A stretch of DNA of 57,168 nucleotides from Chelatococcus albus (lineage in GTDB: Bacteria > Pseudomonadota > Alphaproteobacteria > Rhizobiales > Beijerinckiaceae). The notes below the pieces were generated by a model. It was not told where the DNA came from. It did no database searches and was given only the letters and a program-made list of their open reading frames with translations. Made by a program: the position numbers and the translations under genes. The stretch is from positions 1 to 57,168 of the forward strand of contig NZ_JASJEV010000017.1 of NCBI RefSeq assembly GCF_030067675.1. The letters run 5' to 3'. Shown piece by piece: positions 9,669-17,744 of this stretch; positions within the stretch are counted from its first letter, which is position 1, and each line of letters begins with the position of its first letter.

Positions 9669-10847
9669 ATGGAAGCCCGGACGCAGACGGTGGGCGGAGG
9701 GCGAGTCGGGGCGCTGCGCGGCCTCGGCCGCCGCCTCGCCAATGTCATGCGCCTCGCGGGCAAGGAGCTCTCCAGCATCAAGGCCGATCCCGTGCTCGTG
9801 CTGCTCATTGCCTATGCCTTCACCTATGCGGTCTACGCCGTCGCGACGGGGGCGAAGACCGAGGCCGAGGACATGGCGGTGGCCGTCGTGGACGAGGACC
9901 GCTCGGACCTGTCGCGCCGCATTCGCGACGCCTTTCTGCCGCCGCTCTTCAAGGCGCCCGCCGAGATCGGCGCGGGCGAGATCGACGCCGCGCTCGACGC
10001 AGGGCGCTTCGTCTTCGTGGTCGTCATCCCGCCGTCCTTCGCAGCGGATGTGCTCGCCGGCCGCAACCCCTCCCTGCAGGTGAACGTGGACGCGACCGCC
10101 ATGACCCAGGCAGGCAACGGCGCCGTCTACGTGCAGAGCATCGTCGTGCGAGAGGTGGCCGCCTTCCTCCGGCGCGCCGAGGGCACGGCCGCGCTGCCGG
10201 TCGACCTCGTCGTGCGCGCCAGATTCAATCCCAACCTGCGCTCGAGCTGGTTCACCGCCGTGATGCAGGTGATCAACAACATCACCATGCTCTCCGTCAT
10301 CCTCACGGGGGCTGCGCTGATCCGCGAGCGCGAGCACGGCACGGTGGAGCACCTCCTCGTCATGCCCGTGCTGCCGGTCGACATCATGCTCGCCAAGATC
10401 CTGGCGAACGGCCTCGTCATCGTGGCGGCGGCCTCGCTGTCGCTCGCGGTCGTGGTCGAGTGGCTGCTCGCCGTGCCCATCGCGGGCTCGCTCGCGCTAT
10501 TTCTCCTCGGCGCCTGCATCTACCAGTTCTCGGTGGCGGCACTGGGCATCCTGCTCGCCACCTTCTCGACCTCGATGGCGCAGTTCGGGCTCCTTGCCAT
10601 TCCCGTCCTCGTCGTCCTCAATCTGTTGTCCGGCAGCACGACACCGCTCGAGAGCATGCCGGTGTGGCTGCAGCAGGTGATGCAGGTTTCACCCGCGACC
10701 CGGTTCGTCGCCTTCTCGCAGGGGGTGCTCTACCGCGGCGCGGGGCTCGCGATCGTCTGGCCCGAGCTCCTCGCCCTCGCCGCCATTGGCGCCTTCTGCT
10801 TCGGCCTGTCGCTCAAGCGCTTCCGCCGTGTCGTCTTCAACGCCTGA
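9669..10847 (+). CDS. yhhJ: ABC-2 type transporter permease (YhhJ-like)
   Basis: 392-residue ABC-2 permease. One membrane helix near residues 38-58 (VLVLLIAYAFTYAVYAV) is followed by a large periplasmic region (about 60-200), then five more hydrophobic segments in the C-terminal half, including the typical LIREREHGTVEHLLVMPV cytoplasmic loop. It starts one base after the RbbA-like stop, so it belongs to the same transcript. Together with the permease half of the RbbA-like protein it likely forms the channel dimer. Substrate not predictable from sequence. Confidence 0.9.
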   Translation: MEARTQTVGGGRVGALRGLGRRLANVMRLAGKELSSIKADPVLVLLIAYAFTYAVYAVATGAKTEAEDMAVAVVDEDRSDLSRRIRDAFLPPLFKAPAEIGAGEIDAALDAGRFVFVVVIPPSFAADVLAGRNPSLQVNVDATAMTQAGNGAVYVQSIVVREVAAFLRRAEGTAALPVDLVVRARFNPNLRSSWFTAVMQVINNITMLSVILTGAALIREREHGTVEHLLVMPVLPVDIMLAKILANGLVIVAAASLSLAVVVEWLLAVPIAGSLALFLLGACIYQFSVAALGILLATFSTSMAQFGLLAIPVLVVLNLLSGSTTPLESMPVWLQQVMQVSPATRFVAFSQGVLYRGAGLAIVWPELLALAAIGAFCFGLSLKRFRRVVFNA

Positions 10848-11200
10848 CCGCGGCGGGCGTTCAGGGGCCCGATGCGGGGTGAGCAGCAGCGAGCCGCCAG
10901 GCCTTGATCGCGGCGTCTGGGGCAGGCTCACCGGGGTGCGTACTGGCCTGGAGCCGGTCGTGCCGTCGTTCTCCGCGCTCGACCGGCGCCATGAGGCCAC
11001 CCGGGAAGGGGCTGCATCGGACCTGGCGGGCGCGGAGAACCGGCGCCCGCTTCCTTCGCGCATAGCCCGCTCGCCCGGCGGGGCCGGAGCCCGTGCCCCT
11101 GCGACCACGGTCCCGCGCGGGCCTGCGCGCTGCCGCGCTTGTCGCGGGAGAGGCGCGAGCGCAGGATCTCCCCGAGGGGCCGGCTCGGGAGGAGCGTATC
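10848..11200. other. Gene-free gap
   Basis: About 350 bases between the efflux operon and the flavin oxidase. Reading frames in it are GC-driven and show no recognisable protein family. It should contain the terminator of the efflux operon and the promoter of the oxidase, but I could not place either with confidence. A ribosome-binding site GGGAGGAG is present at about 11187-11194. Confidence 0.4.
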
Positions 11201-12640
11201 ATGAACGAGTTGAACCTCACGACTCTCGAAGCAGGAAGGACGACGATCAGTGGCGCGACCCTCGAGGAGCTCGCCGCGGGGCTGCGCGGCAGCGTGTTCG
11301 ACGAGCGCGCGGCCACCTACGACGAGGTGCGGACAATCTGGAATGCCATGATCGACCGCAGGCCCGGGCTTATCCTGCGATGCCTCGGGGCTGCGGACGT
11401 GATCCGTGCCGTGCGGTTCGCGCGGGATAACGGGCTGCTGGTCGCGGTTCGTGGCGGTGGGCACAACATTGCCGGCAACGCGGTTTGCGACGGGGGCCTC
11501 GTGATCGATCTCTCGCTCATGAAGTCCGTGCGCGTCGACGTGGCCGCGCGGCGGGCGTGGGTCGGGCCGGGGGCGACGCTTGCCGATGTCGACAAGGAGA
11601 CGCAGGCGTTCGGGCTGGCGGTCCCGACCGGGATCAATTCGACGACTGGCATCGCCGGACTGGCGCTCGGAGGCGGGTTCGGCTGGATCACGCGAAAGTT
11701 CGGACTGACGATCGACAACCTCCTGTCGGCGGAGGTCGTGACCGCCGACGGTCAGCTCCTGCGCGCAAGCGCGACGGAGAACCCGGACCTCTTCTGGGCG
11801 CTGCGTGGCGGCGGCGGAAACTTCGGCGTGGTCACCGCCTTCGAGTTCAGGCTTCACGAACTCGGCCCGCAGGTCCTGTCAGGGCTCGTCGTGCATCCCT
11901 TCGACGCTGCCGAGGCGGTGCTCAGGGAATACCGTCAGGCGCTCGACGCCGCGCCCGATGAACTGACCTGCTGGGCGGTGCTGCGACGAGCACCGCCCTT
12001 GCCGTTCCTTCCTGCCGACTGGCATGGCAAGGAGGTGCTGGTTCTCGCCATGTGCTACTGCGGCGACGTGGAGGCGGGCCAGGCGGCGACAGCCGGGCTG
12101 CGTGCGATCGGACAGCCGATCGTCGACGTCGTCGGCCCCAATCCCTTCACGGGCTGGCAGCAGGCGTTCGATCCGCTGCTCGCTCCCGGCGCCCGCAACT
12201 ATTGGAAGAGCCACGACTTCACTGAGCTCCCGGACGCGGCGATCGAGGCTTTGACGGCAGCGGTGCGCAATCTTCCGGGACCCGAGTGCGAGATCTTTGT
12301 CGGCCATGTCGGCGGAGCCGCGGGCCGCATCGCGGTCGATGCAACGGCCTTCCCGCAACGAAGCGCGCATTTCGTCATGAACGTCCATGCCCGCTGGCGC
12401 GAGCCGGACATGGACCGGGCCTGTATCGACTGGGCGCGGCGTCTTTTCGAAGCCACGAGGCCCTACGCGGCGGGAACCGCCTACATCAACTTCATGCCCG
12501 CCGACGAGGTCGACCGCGTCGAGACGGCCTACGGCGGCAATTATCTGCGGCTGGCGCAGCTGAAGCGGAAATACGACCCGACGAACCTGTTCCGGATGAA
12601 CCAGAACATTCGCCCGGCGGCCGAGCTGCTGGCGGCATAG
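11201..12640 (+). CDS. FAD-linked oxidase with BBE (berberine-bridge) domain
   Basis: 479-residue flavoprotein of the PCMH/vanillyl-alcohol oxidase superfamily. The FAD-binding N-terminal domain shows RGGGHNIAGNAVCDGGLVID; its histidine (about residue 88) is where homologues carry covalent FAD. It also has TGIAGLALGGGFGW and ALRGGGGNFGVVTAFEF. The C-terminal BBE motif is seen in YGGNYLRLAQLKRKYDPTN-type sequence near the end. ATG 11201 has GGGAGGAG at an ideal distance. Members oxidise sugars, aromatic alcohols or amines; the substrate here is unknown. It stands alone, with gaps of several hundred bases on both sides. Confidence 0.88.
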   Translation: MNELNLTTLEAGRTTISGATLEELAAGLRGSVFDERAATYDEVRTIWNAMIDRRPGLILRCLGAADVIRAVRFARDNGLLVAVRGGGHNIAGNAVCDGGLVIDLSLMKSVRVDVAARRAWVGPGATLADVDKETQAFGLAVPTGINSTTGIAGLALGGGFGWITRKFGLTIDNLLSAEVVTADGQLLRASATENPDLFWALRGGGGNFGVVTAFEFRLHELGPQVLSGLVVHPFDAAEAVLREYRQALDAAPDELTCWAVLRRAPPLPFLPADWHGKEVLVLAMCYCGDVEAGQAATAGLRAIGQPIVDVVGPNPFTGWQQAFDPLLAPGARNYWKSHDFTELPDAAIEALTAAVRNLPGPECEIFVGHVGGAAGRIAVDATAFPQRSAHFVMNVHARWREPDMDRACIDWARRLFEATRPYAAGTAYINFMPADEVDRVETAYGGNYLRLAQLKRKYDPTNLFRMNQNIRPAAELLAA

Positions 12641-13263
12641 AACCGGCGACGATGGGCTCGACCGACGCTGCCCCTCTCCGCGCCGGTCGAGCCTCGCTGG
12701 CAACGGGTGCTGTGCGGCCGGCGGCCACGCCGACGATGTCGGCGGGTGTGCCACGGCGGGGCTGCCCCATGTCGAAATCGAGGCCTCGGCACGCTTTGTC
12801 TTGAAAATTCGAGAACAGTTACCGAAACGGAAAGCAGATCTCCGTCGAATATCCATGACGTGATCTCGTCATGGTCTGCGTAAACGTGCCAGACAACCGC
12901 GAAAAGCGGACAGGGGAATGTCCATGGCCAGGCAGCAATGCGACGGGCAGTGGCAGCGCGCGCCCTCAAGACTGTCGGCGGCACGCCTGCCGTCTTCGCG
13001 GCAACGACGCGACAGATGCAACTCACCGCAACTGGCCAGGAGGCCCGTCCGGTCCGCTTGCGGTTCGCGCCTGCTTCATTCCGATAGCCCCCGCCCCTTC
13101 CCGGCGGCGAGGCACGCCCAGATGCCTAGCCCAGGAGCCTGAACCGCGCCGGGTTTGCCGGAGGCAGTTTCGTTTGAGTCACGCCGCCCTTATACGGCAT
13201 TGAAGGACCATCTCACGCGAGAGCCCCGCTCTGGAGGTGCTCTGACCGGGCCGTCGAGCGAGG
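12641..13263. other. Gene-free gap containing an 8-bp inverted repeat
   Basis: About 620 bases with no recognisable gene. One ordered element stands out: CCATGACG (12853-12860), six bases, then its exact complement CGTCATGG (12867-12874), in a locally less GC-rich stretch (about 12785-12875). No T-run follows, so it is more likely an operator or a chance palindrome than a terminator. No repeat or phage/IS feature was seen. Confidence 0.4.
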
Positions 13264-14323
13264 GTGACGGGCGTGGATGTCGTCATACGCACGCATGGTC
13301 ACGCGGGGCGCCTGACATTGAATCGCCCGCGCGCCCTGAACGCGCTGACGCTCGAGATGGTGCTCGCGATCGAGCGGGCACTGATCTCCTGGAAGGAGGA
13401 TCCGGCGGTCGAACTGGTCGTCATCGACGCGGAGGGGGAGGGCCTTCTGCGCCGGTGGCGATATTGCGGAGGTTCAGGCCTGCGTGAAGGCGGGTGACCT
13501 GGAGAGTGCTCGGCGCCATTGCCGGATCGAGTATCGGCTGAACGCGCTCATCGCCGCCTATCCCAAGCCCGTGGCGGCTTTCATGAACGGCATCGTCATG
13601 GGCGGAGGTGTCGGCATCTCCGCCCACGCGAACCATCCCGCCGCCGCCGAACGGACGGTCGTGGCGACGCCGGAATGTGCCGTCGGCTTCGTGCCGGACG
13701 CGGGATCAGCCGACATCCTCGCCCGCGCGCCGGGGCGCTGCAGCGAATATATCGGACTGACCGGCGTGCAGCTCGATGCCGCGGACGCCATCCATGCCGG
13801 CTTCGCGCGCGCCCTCGTGTCGTCGGCCCCGCTGCCCGCCCTTGTCAAGGCTTTCGCTGAAAGCGGTGATCCCGATGTGATCTGCGCATTCGACGGGCCG
13901 ATCGGGCGACCGAGCGGCCTTGAGATGCGGCAAGCCTCCATTGATGTCGTCTTCAGCGCGGAAACGATACCCGCCGTGATGGAAAGCCTCGATCGGCTCC
14001 CGGATGATCGCTGGCGCGACGAAACACGCCGCCAACTGTCTCGGGGGTCGCCTCTTTCGCTCGCCGCGACCTTGCGTTCCATTCGCCACGTTCGTCTCCG
14101 CCCGGGCATCGCAAGCGCCGTGCGGACGCAGTATCGGATCGCCGCGCGGTGCATGGAGCGCGGCGAATTCCCGGAGGGCGTCCGCGCGGCGATCATCGAC
14201 CGGGACAGGGCGCCGCGCTGGCGGTACGGCCATGGATCAGAGGTGCCAGAGGCCGTCATCGACAGCTTTCTCGCCCCCCTGGAAGGCGGCGATCTGGTGA
14301 TCGACACCGCGATGCCGGGATAG
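13264..14323 (+). pseudogene. 3-hydroxyisobutyryl-CoA hydrolase, frameshifted
   Basis: Two overlapping frames together make one crotonase-fold protein of about 353 residues, the usual length for this valine-catabolism enzyme. The first frame (GTG start at 13264) gives VVIRTHGHAGRLTLNRPRALNALT and ends off-family after DAEGEG. From base 13442 the second frame resumes with AFCAGGDIAEVQ, then GIVMGGGVGISAHANH and PECAVGFVPDAGSADILARAPG, all hallmark segments of the family. One extra G (or two missing bases) in the run GGGGGAGGG at 13434-13443 explains the break. It may be a true inactivating mutation or a sequencing error in a G tract. The downstream half is otherwise undamaged. Confidence 0.85.
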
Positions 14324-14333
14324 GGAGCGGCCC

Positions 14334-14711
14334 TCAGCACATCCCGAGCGTGGCCGCCTCCCCGTCGGTGAAGAGGCGCGAACGCGTCAGGAAGCGCAGC
14401 TCGCGGCCGTTCTCGAGGGAGAACATGCCGCCGCGCCCCGCCACCACGTCGATGATGAGCTGGGTGTGCTTCCAGTATTCGAACTGCGGCCGGCTGATGT
14501 AGAAGGGAGCGCCGCCGACTTCGCCGAGGAGTACGTCCTCCTCGCCGACGGCGAACTCGCCCTGGCGGTAGCACATGGGCGAGGAGCCGTCGCAGCAGCC
14601 GCCCGACTGGTGGAAGAGAACGGGCCCATGCTCGCCCTGCAGCACGGCAATGAGGTCGAGCGCTGCCTCGGTCGCGATCACGCGGGGAACGGGAAGGGGA
14701 GGGGCCGTCAT
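14334..14711 (-). CDS. DUF779 protein associated with acetaldehyde dehydrogenase
   Basis: 125-residue DUF779 protein. The conserved core is GPVLFHQSGGCCDGSSPMCY, rich in cysteines (CC and C), followed by QFEYWKHTQLIIDVV and GRGGMFSLE. DUF779 genes are often found beside acetaldehyde dehydrogenases and alcohol dehydrogenases; the biochemical role is not established, and metal binding through the CC..C and H residues is only a guess. It is the last gene of a minus-strand set with adhP and the aldehyde dehydrogenase (77-base gap to adhP), so it should share the sigma-54 control seen upstream. Confidence 0.9.
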   Translation of the reverse strand: MTAPPLPVPRVIATEAALDLIAVLQGEHGPVLFHQSGGCCDGSSPMCYRQGEFAVGEEDVLLGEVGGAPFYISRPQFEYWKHTQLIIDVVAGRGGMFSLENGRELRFLTRSRLFTDGEAATLGMC

Positions 14712-14788
14712 GGTGTCCAGTCCGATTGCTCGCCGGGGAAGGGCGGGCCGGCCAACAGCCCGCCCGCCGGTTCGTGGGGCAATGCTCC

Positions 14789-15817
14789 TCATGCGGCAAG
14801 GTCGAGGACGACGCGGCCCTCGATGGCGCCGCGGCGCATGCGCTCGAACACGTCGTTGATGTTCTCCAGCCGCTCGGTGGCGACGGCGGCCTTCACCTTG
14901 CCGGCGCCGGCGAAGTCGAGTGCCTCCTGCAGGTCGAGCCGCGTGCCCACGATCGAGCCGCGGACGGTGATGCCGTTCAGCACCATGTCGAAGATCGACA
15001 GCGGGAAGCCGCCGGCCGGCAGGCCGTTGAGCGCCACCGTGCCGCCGCGGCGGACCATGCCGAGCGCCTGCTCGAAGGCCTTGGGCGAGACGGCCGTCAC
15101 CAGCACGCCGTGGGCGCCGCCGATCTCCTTCCTGAGGGTGGCGACGGGATCGGCGGTCGCGGCATTGACGGTGATTGCGGCGCCGAGCCGGCGGGCAAGA
15201 TCGAGCTTGTCCTCGGCGATGTCGACGGCCGCGACGTTGAGGCCCATGGCCTTGGCATATTGCACGGCCATGTGCCCGAGGCCGCCGACGCCCGAAATGA
15301 CCACCCAGTCGCCGGGCTTGGTGTCGGTGACCTTGAGCCCCTTGTAGACGGTGACGCCGGCGCACAGCACTGGCGCCACCTCGACGAAGCCGACGCCGTC
15401 CGGCAGGTGCCCGACGAAGTTCGGATCGGCGACCACATATTCGGCGAAGCCGCCGTTGACGGAATAGCCGGTATTGAGCTGCTGCTCGCACAGGGTCTCC
15501 CAGCCGCCGAGGCAGTGGGCGCAGTGGCCGCAGGCCGTATAGAGCCAAGGCACGCCGACGCGGTCGCCCTCCTTGACATGCTTCACGCCAACGCCCACCG
15601 CCGACACGTAGCCGACGCCCTCGTGGCCGGGGATGAAGGGTGGCTGCGGCTTTACCGGCCAGTCGCCCTCGGCCGCGTGCAGATCGGTGTGGCAGACGCC
15701 CGACGCCGCGATCTTGACCTGGATCTGGCCGGGACCAGGCTCCGGCACGGGCACTTCCTCGCAGACGAGCGGCGCGCCCAGCGCGCGCACGACCGCAGCC
15801 TTCATGGTCTTGGGCAT
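14789..15817 (-). CDS. adhP: Zinc-dependent alcohol dehydrogenase AdhP
   Basis: 342-residue medium-chain dehydrogenase, propanol-preferring type, oxidising ethanol or other short primary alcohols with NAD+. Catalytic zinc ligands are in GVCHTDLHAAEGDW (Cys near 37) and PGHEGVG (His/Glu near 60). The structural zinc lobe is CGHCAHCLGGWETLC. The Rossmann motif is GVGGLGHMAVQYAKAMG. The start at 15817 has GGAGAGG a few bases upstream. It lies 139 bases downstream of the aldehyde dehydrogenase stop on the same strand. Together they would take ethanol to acetate through acetaldehyde. Confidence 0.94.
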   Translation of the reverse strand: MPKTMKAAVVRALGAPLVCEEVPVPEPGPGQIQVKIAASGVCHTDLHAAEGDWPVKPQPPFIPGHEGVGYVSAVGVGVKHVKEGDRVGVPWLYTACGHCAHCLGGWETLCEQQLNTGYSVNGGFAEYVVADPNFVGHLPDGVGFVEVAPVLCAGVTVYKGLKVTDTKPGDWVVISGVGGLGHMAVQYAKAMGLNVAAVDIAEDKLDLARRLGAAITVNAATADPVATLRKEIGGAHGVLVTAVSPKAFEQALGMVRRGGTVALNGLPAGGFPLSIFDMVLNGITVRGSIVGTRLDLQEALDFAGAGKVKAAVATERLENINDVFERMRRGAIEGRVVLDLAA

Positions 15818-15956
15818 GGTGAACCTCTCCAATCTCGCGCTGACGACAGCCGCAGCATCCGCACCGTGCCGCGGCCGTCCTTGATCCATGTCGTGGATTG
15901 GTGCGGGCTGCGGGCGGAGGGCGGGGCCGGCCCGCGCTCCGCCAGCGTCCTCGGGT

Positions 15957-17477
15957 TCAGAAGAAGCCGAGGGCCTTCGGGCTGTAGCTGACCAGGAGAT
16001 TCTTGGTCTGCTGGTAGTGGGCAAGCATCATCTTGTGCGTCTCGCGCCCGATGCCCGACTGCTTGTAACCGCCGAAGGCGGCGTGCGCCGGATAGGCGTG
16101 GTAGCAGTTCGTCCACACGCGCCCGGCCTGGATCGCGCGGCCGAAGCGGTAGGCCCGGTTGCCGTCGCGGGTCCACACGCCGGCGCCGAGGCCGTAGAGG
16201 GTGTCGTTGGCGATTGCAAGTGCCTCGGCCTCATCCCGGAAGGTCGTGACGGCGACGACGGGGCCGAAGATCTCCTCCTGGAAGATGCGCATGCGGTTGT
16301 GGCCGCGGAAGACGGTGGGCTTGACGTAGTAGCCGCCTGCGAGTTCGCCGGGCAGGAGGTTGCGTGCCCCGCCCGCCAGCACCTCCGCCCCCTCCTGACG
16401 GCCGATATCGATGTAGGAGAGGATCTTCTCGAGCTGCTCGCTCGACGCCTGGGCGCCTATCATCGTCGCCGGGTCGCGCGGGTCGCCCTGCGTGATGGCC
16501 GCGACACGCGCGAGCGCCCGCTCCATGAAGCGGTCGTAGATCTTTTCGTGCACGAGCGCCCGGCTCGGGCAGGTGCAGACCTCGCCCTGGTTGAGGGCGA
16601 ACATGACGAAGCCTTCGATCGCCTTGTCGAGGAAGGCGTCGTCCTCCGCCGCCACATCCTCGAAGAAGATGTTGGGAGACTTGCCGCCGAGCTCGAGCGT
16701 AACGGGAATGAGGTTCTGGCTGGCGTACTGCATGATGAGCCGCCCCGTCGTCGTCTCCCCGGTGAAGGCGATCTTGGCGATGCGCGGGCTCGAGGCGAGC
16801 GGCTTGCCCGCCTCCAGGCCGAAGCCGTTGACGATGTTGAGGACGCCGGGCGGCAGGAGGTCGGCGATGAGCTCGGCGAGCACCAGGATCGAGGCGGGCG
16901 TCTGCTCGGCGGGTTTGATGACGACGCAGTTGCCGGCCGCGAGCGCCGGGGCGAGCTTCCAGGCCGCCATCAGGATGGGGAAGTTCCACGGGATGATCTG
17001 GCCGACGACGCCGAGCGGCTCGTGGAAGTGATAGGCCACCGTGTCGTGGTCGATCTCGCCGATCGAGCCCTCCTGGGCGCGGATGGCGCCGGCGAAATAG
17101 CGGAAATGGTCGATGGCGAGCGGAATGTCGGCCGCGCGCGTCTCGCGGAGCGGCTTGCCGTTGTCCCACGTCTCGGCGGCGGCGAGAAGGGAGAGGTTCT
17201 CCTCCATGCGGTCGGCGATGCGGTTGAGGATGAGGGCGCGCTCGGCAACGCTGGTGCGGCCCCACGCGTCCTTTGCCGCGTGTGCGGCGTCGAGGGCGAG
17301 CTCGATATCCTCCTTCTGCGACCGGGGAATTTCCGTGATCTTCTCGCCCGTGATGGGGGTGGTGTCGTCGAAGTAGCGGCCACCCAGGGGTTCGACCCAG
17401 CGCCCGCCGATGAAATTGCCGTAGCGTTCCTTGAAGGGCGCGCGCGTCTGGGATGGCAGAAAGGCCGGCTTGTTCAT
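15957..17477 (-). CDS. NAD+-dependent (acet)aldehyde dehydrogenase
   Basis: 506-residue aldehyde dehydrogenase of the ExaC/AldB/AcoD type. Visible landmarks are [12 protein letters not shown] at the N-terminus, [28 protein letters not shown]-like sequence (cut short here), the NAD-binding [20 protein letters not shown], the general base region LELGGKSPN and the catalytic cysteine in [11 protein letters not shown]. It ends [15 protein letters not shown], as in related acetaldehyde dehydrogenases. The start at 17477 lies 45-70 bases downstream of a sigma-54-type promoter. First gene of the unit that continues with adhP and DUF779. Confidence 0.95.
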   Translation of the reverse strand: MNKPAFLPSQTRAPFKERYGNFIGGRWVEPLGGRYFDDTTPITGEKITEIPRSQKEDIELALDAAHAAKDAWGRTSVAERALILNRIADRMEENLSLLAAAETWDNGKPLRETRAADIPLAIDHFRYFAGAIRAQEGSIGEIDHDTVAYHFHEPLGVVGQIIPWNFPILMAAWKLAPALAAGNCVVIKPAEQTPASILVLAELIADLLPPGVLNIVNGFGLEAGKPLASSPRIAKIAFTGETTTGRLIMQYASQNLIPVTLELGGKSPNIFFEDVAAEDDAFLDKAIEGFVMFALNQGEVCTCPSRALVHEKIYDRFMERALARVAAITQGDPRDPATMIGAQASSEQLEKILSYIDIGRQEGAEVLAGGARNLLPGELAGGYYVKPTVFRGHNRMRIFQEEIFGPVVAVTTFRDEAEALAIANDTLYGLGAGVWTRDGNRAYRFGRAIQAGRVWTNCYHAYPAHAAFGGYKQSGIGRETHKMMLAHYQQTKNLLVSYSPKALGFF

Positions 17478-17532
17478 GGTCTCCTCCCGGAATTGCAGGT
17501 GGCCTGCTGCTTGAGGCAGGCGGCCCCCTCCT

Positions 17533-17547
17533 GCAGCGGCCGTGCCA
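17533..17547 (-). promoter_or_regulatory. Sigma-54 (-24/-12) promoter for the aldehyde/alcohol dehydrogenase operon
   Basis: Read on the minus strand this is TGGCACGGCCGCTGC: the -24 element TGGCACG is perfect, followed by four bases and CTGC in place of TTGC. The invariant GG and GC pairs are separated by exactly ten bases. Transcription would begin about 17522, some 45 bases before the aldehyde dehydrogenase ATG. The divergent neighbouring gene encodes a sigma-54 activator, which makes the assignment strong. Confidence 0.8.
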
Positions 17548-17701
17548 GCGCCGGGCGAAGGGGCGCGATTTTTCACGCCGCGTGGCCGCAATAGACTGAT
17601 GAAGAACGCAGAATAGGCAGGCAATCTGTGATGATAACACTTTGGCCTATGGACGGCGGAGAACGTGCCGTGCAACAATGACGACAAGAAAAGATGCCGG
17701 A

Positions 17702-17717
17702 TGCAACATCTGTTGCA
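17702..17717. promoter_or_regulatory. Inverted repeat, likely enhancer site for the AcoR-type activator
   Basis: TGCAAC-ATCT-GTTGCA is a perfect 6-bp inverted repeat. Further half-site-like TGCAAC copies lie at 17671-17676 and 17721-17726. It sits about 180 bp upstream of the predicted sigma-54 start site of the divergent operon, the usual distance for an upstream activating sequence, and just before the activator gene. Binding by that activator is inferred. Confidence 0.55.
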
Positions 17718-17744
17718 GATTGCAACGGTCGGAGGATTTCGCCC

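Noticed and set aside
15818-15956. Second sigma-54 promoter for adhP
   Set aside because: A GGCACGG sequence is present but the GG to GC spacing is 12 instead of 10.
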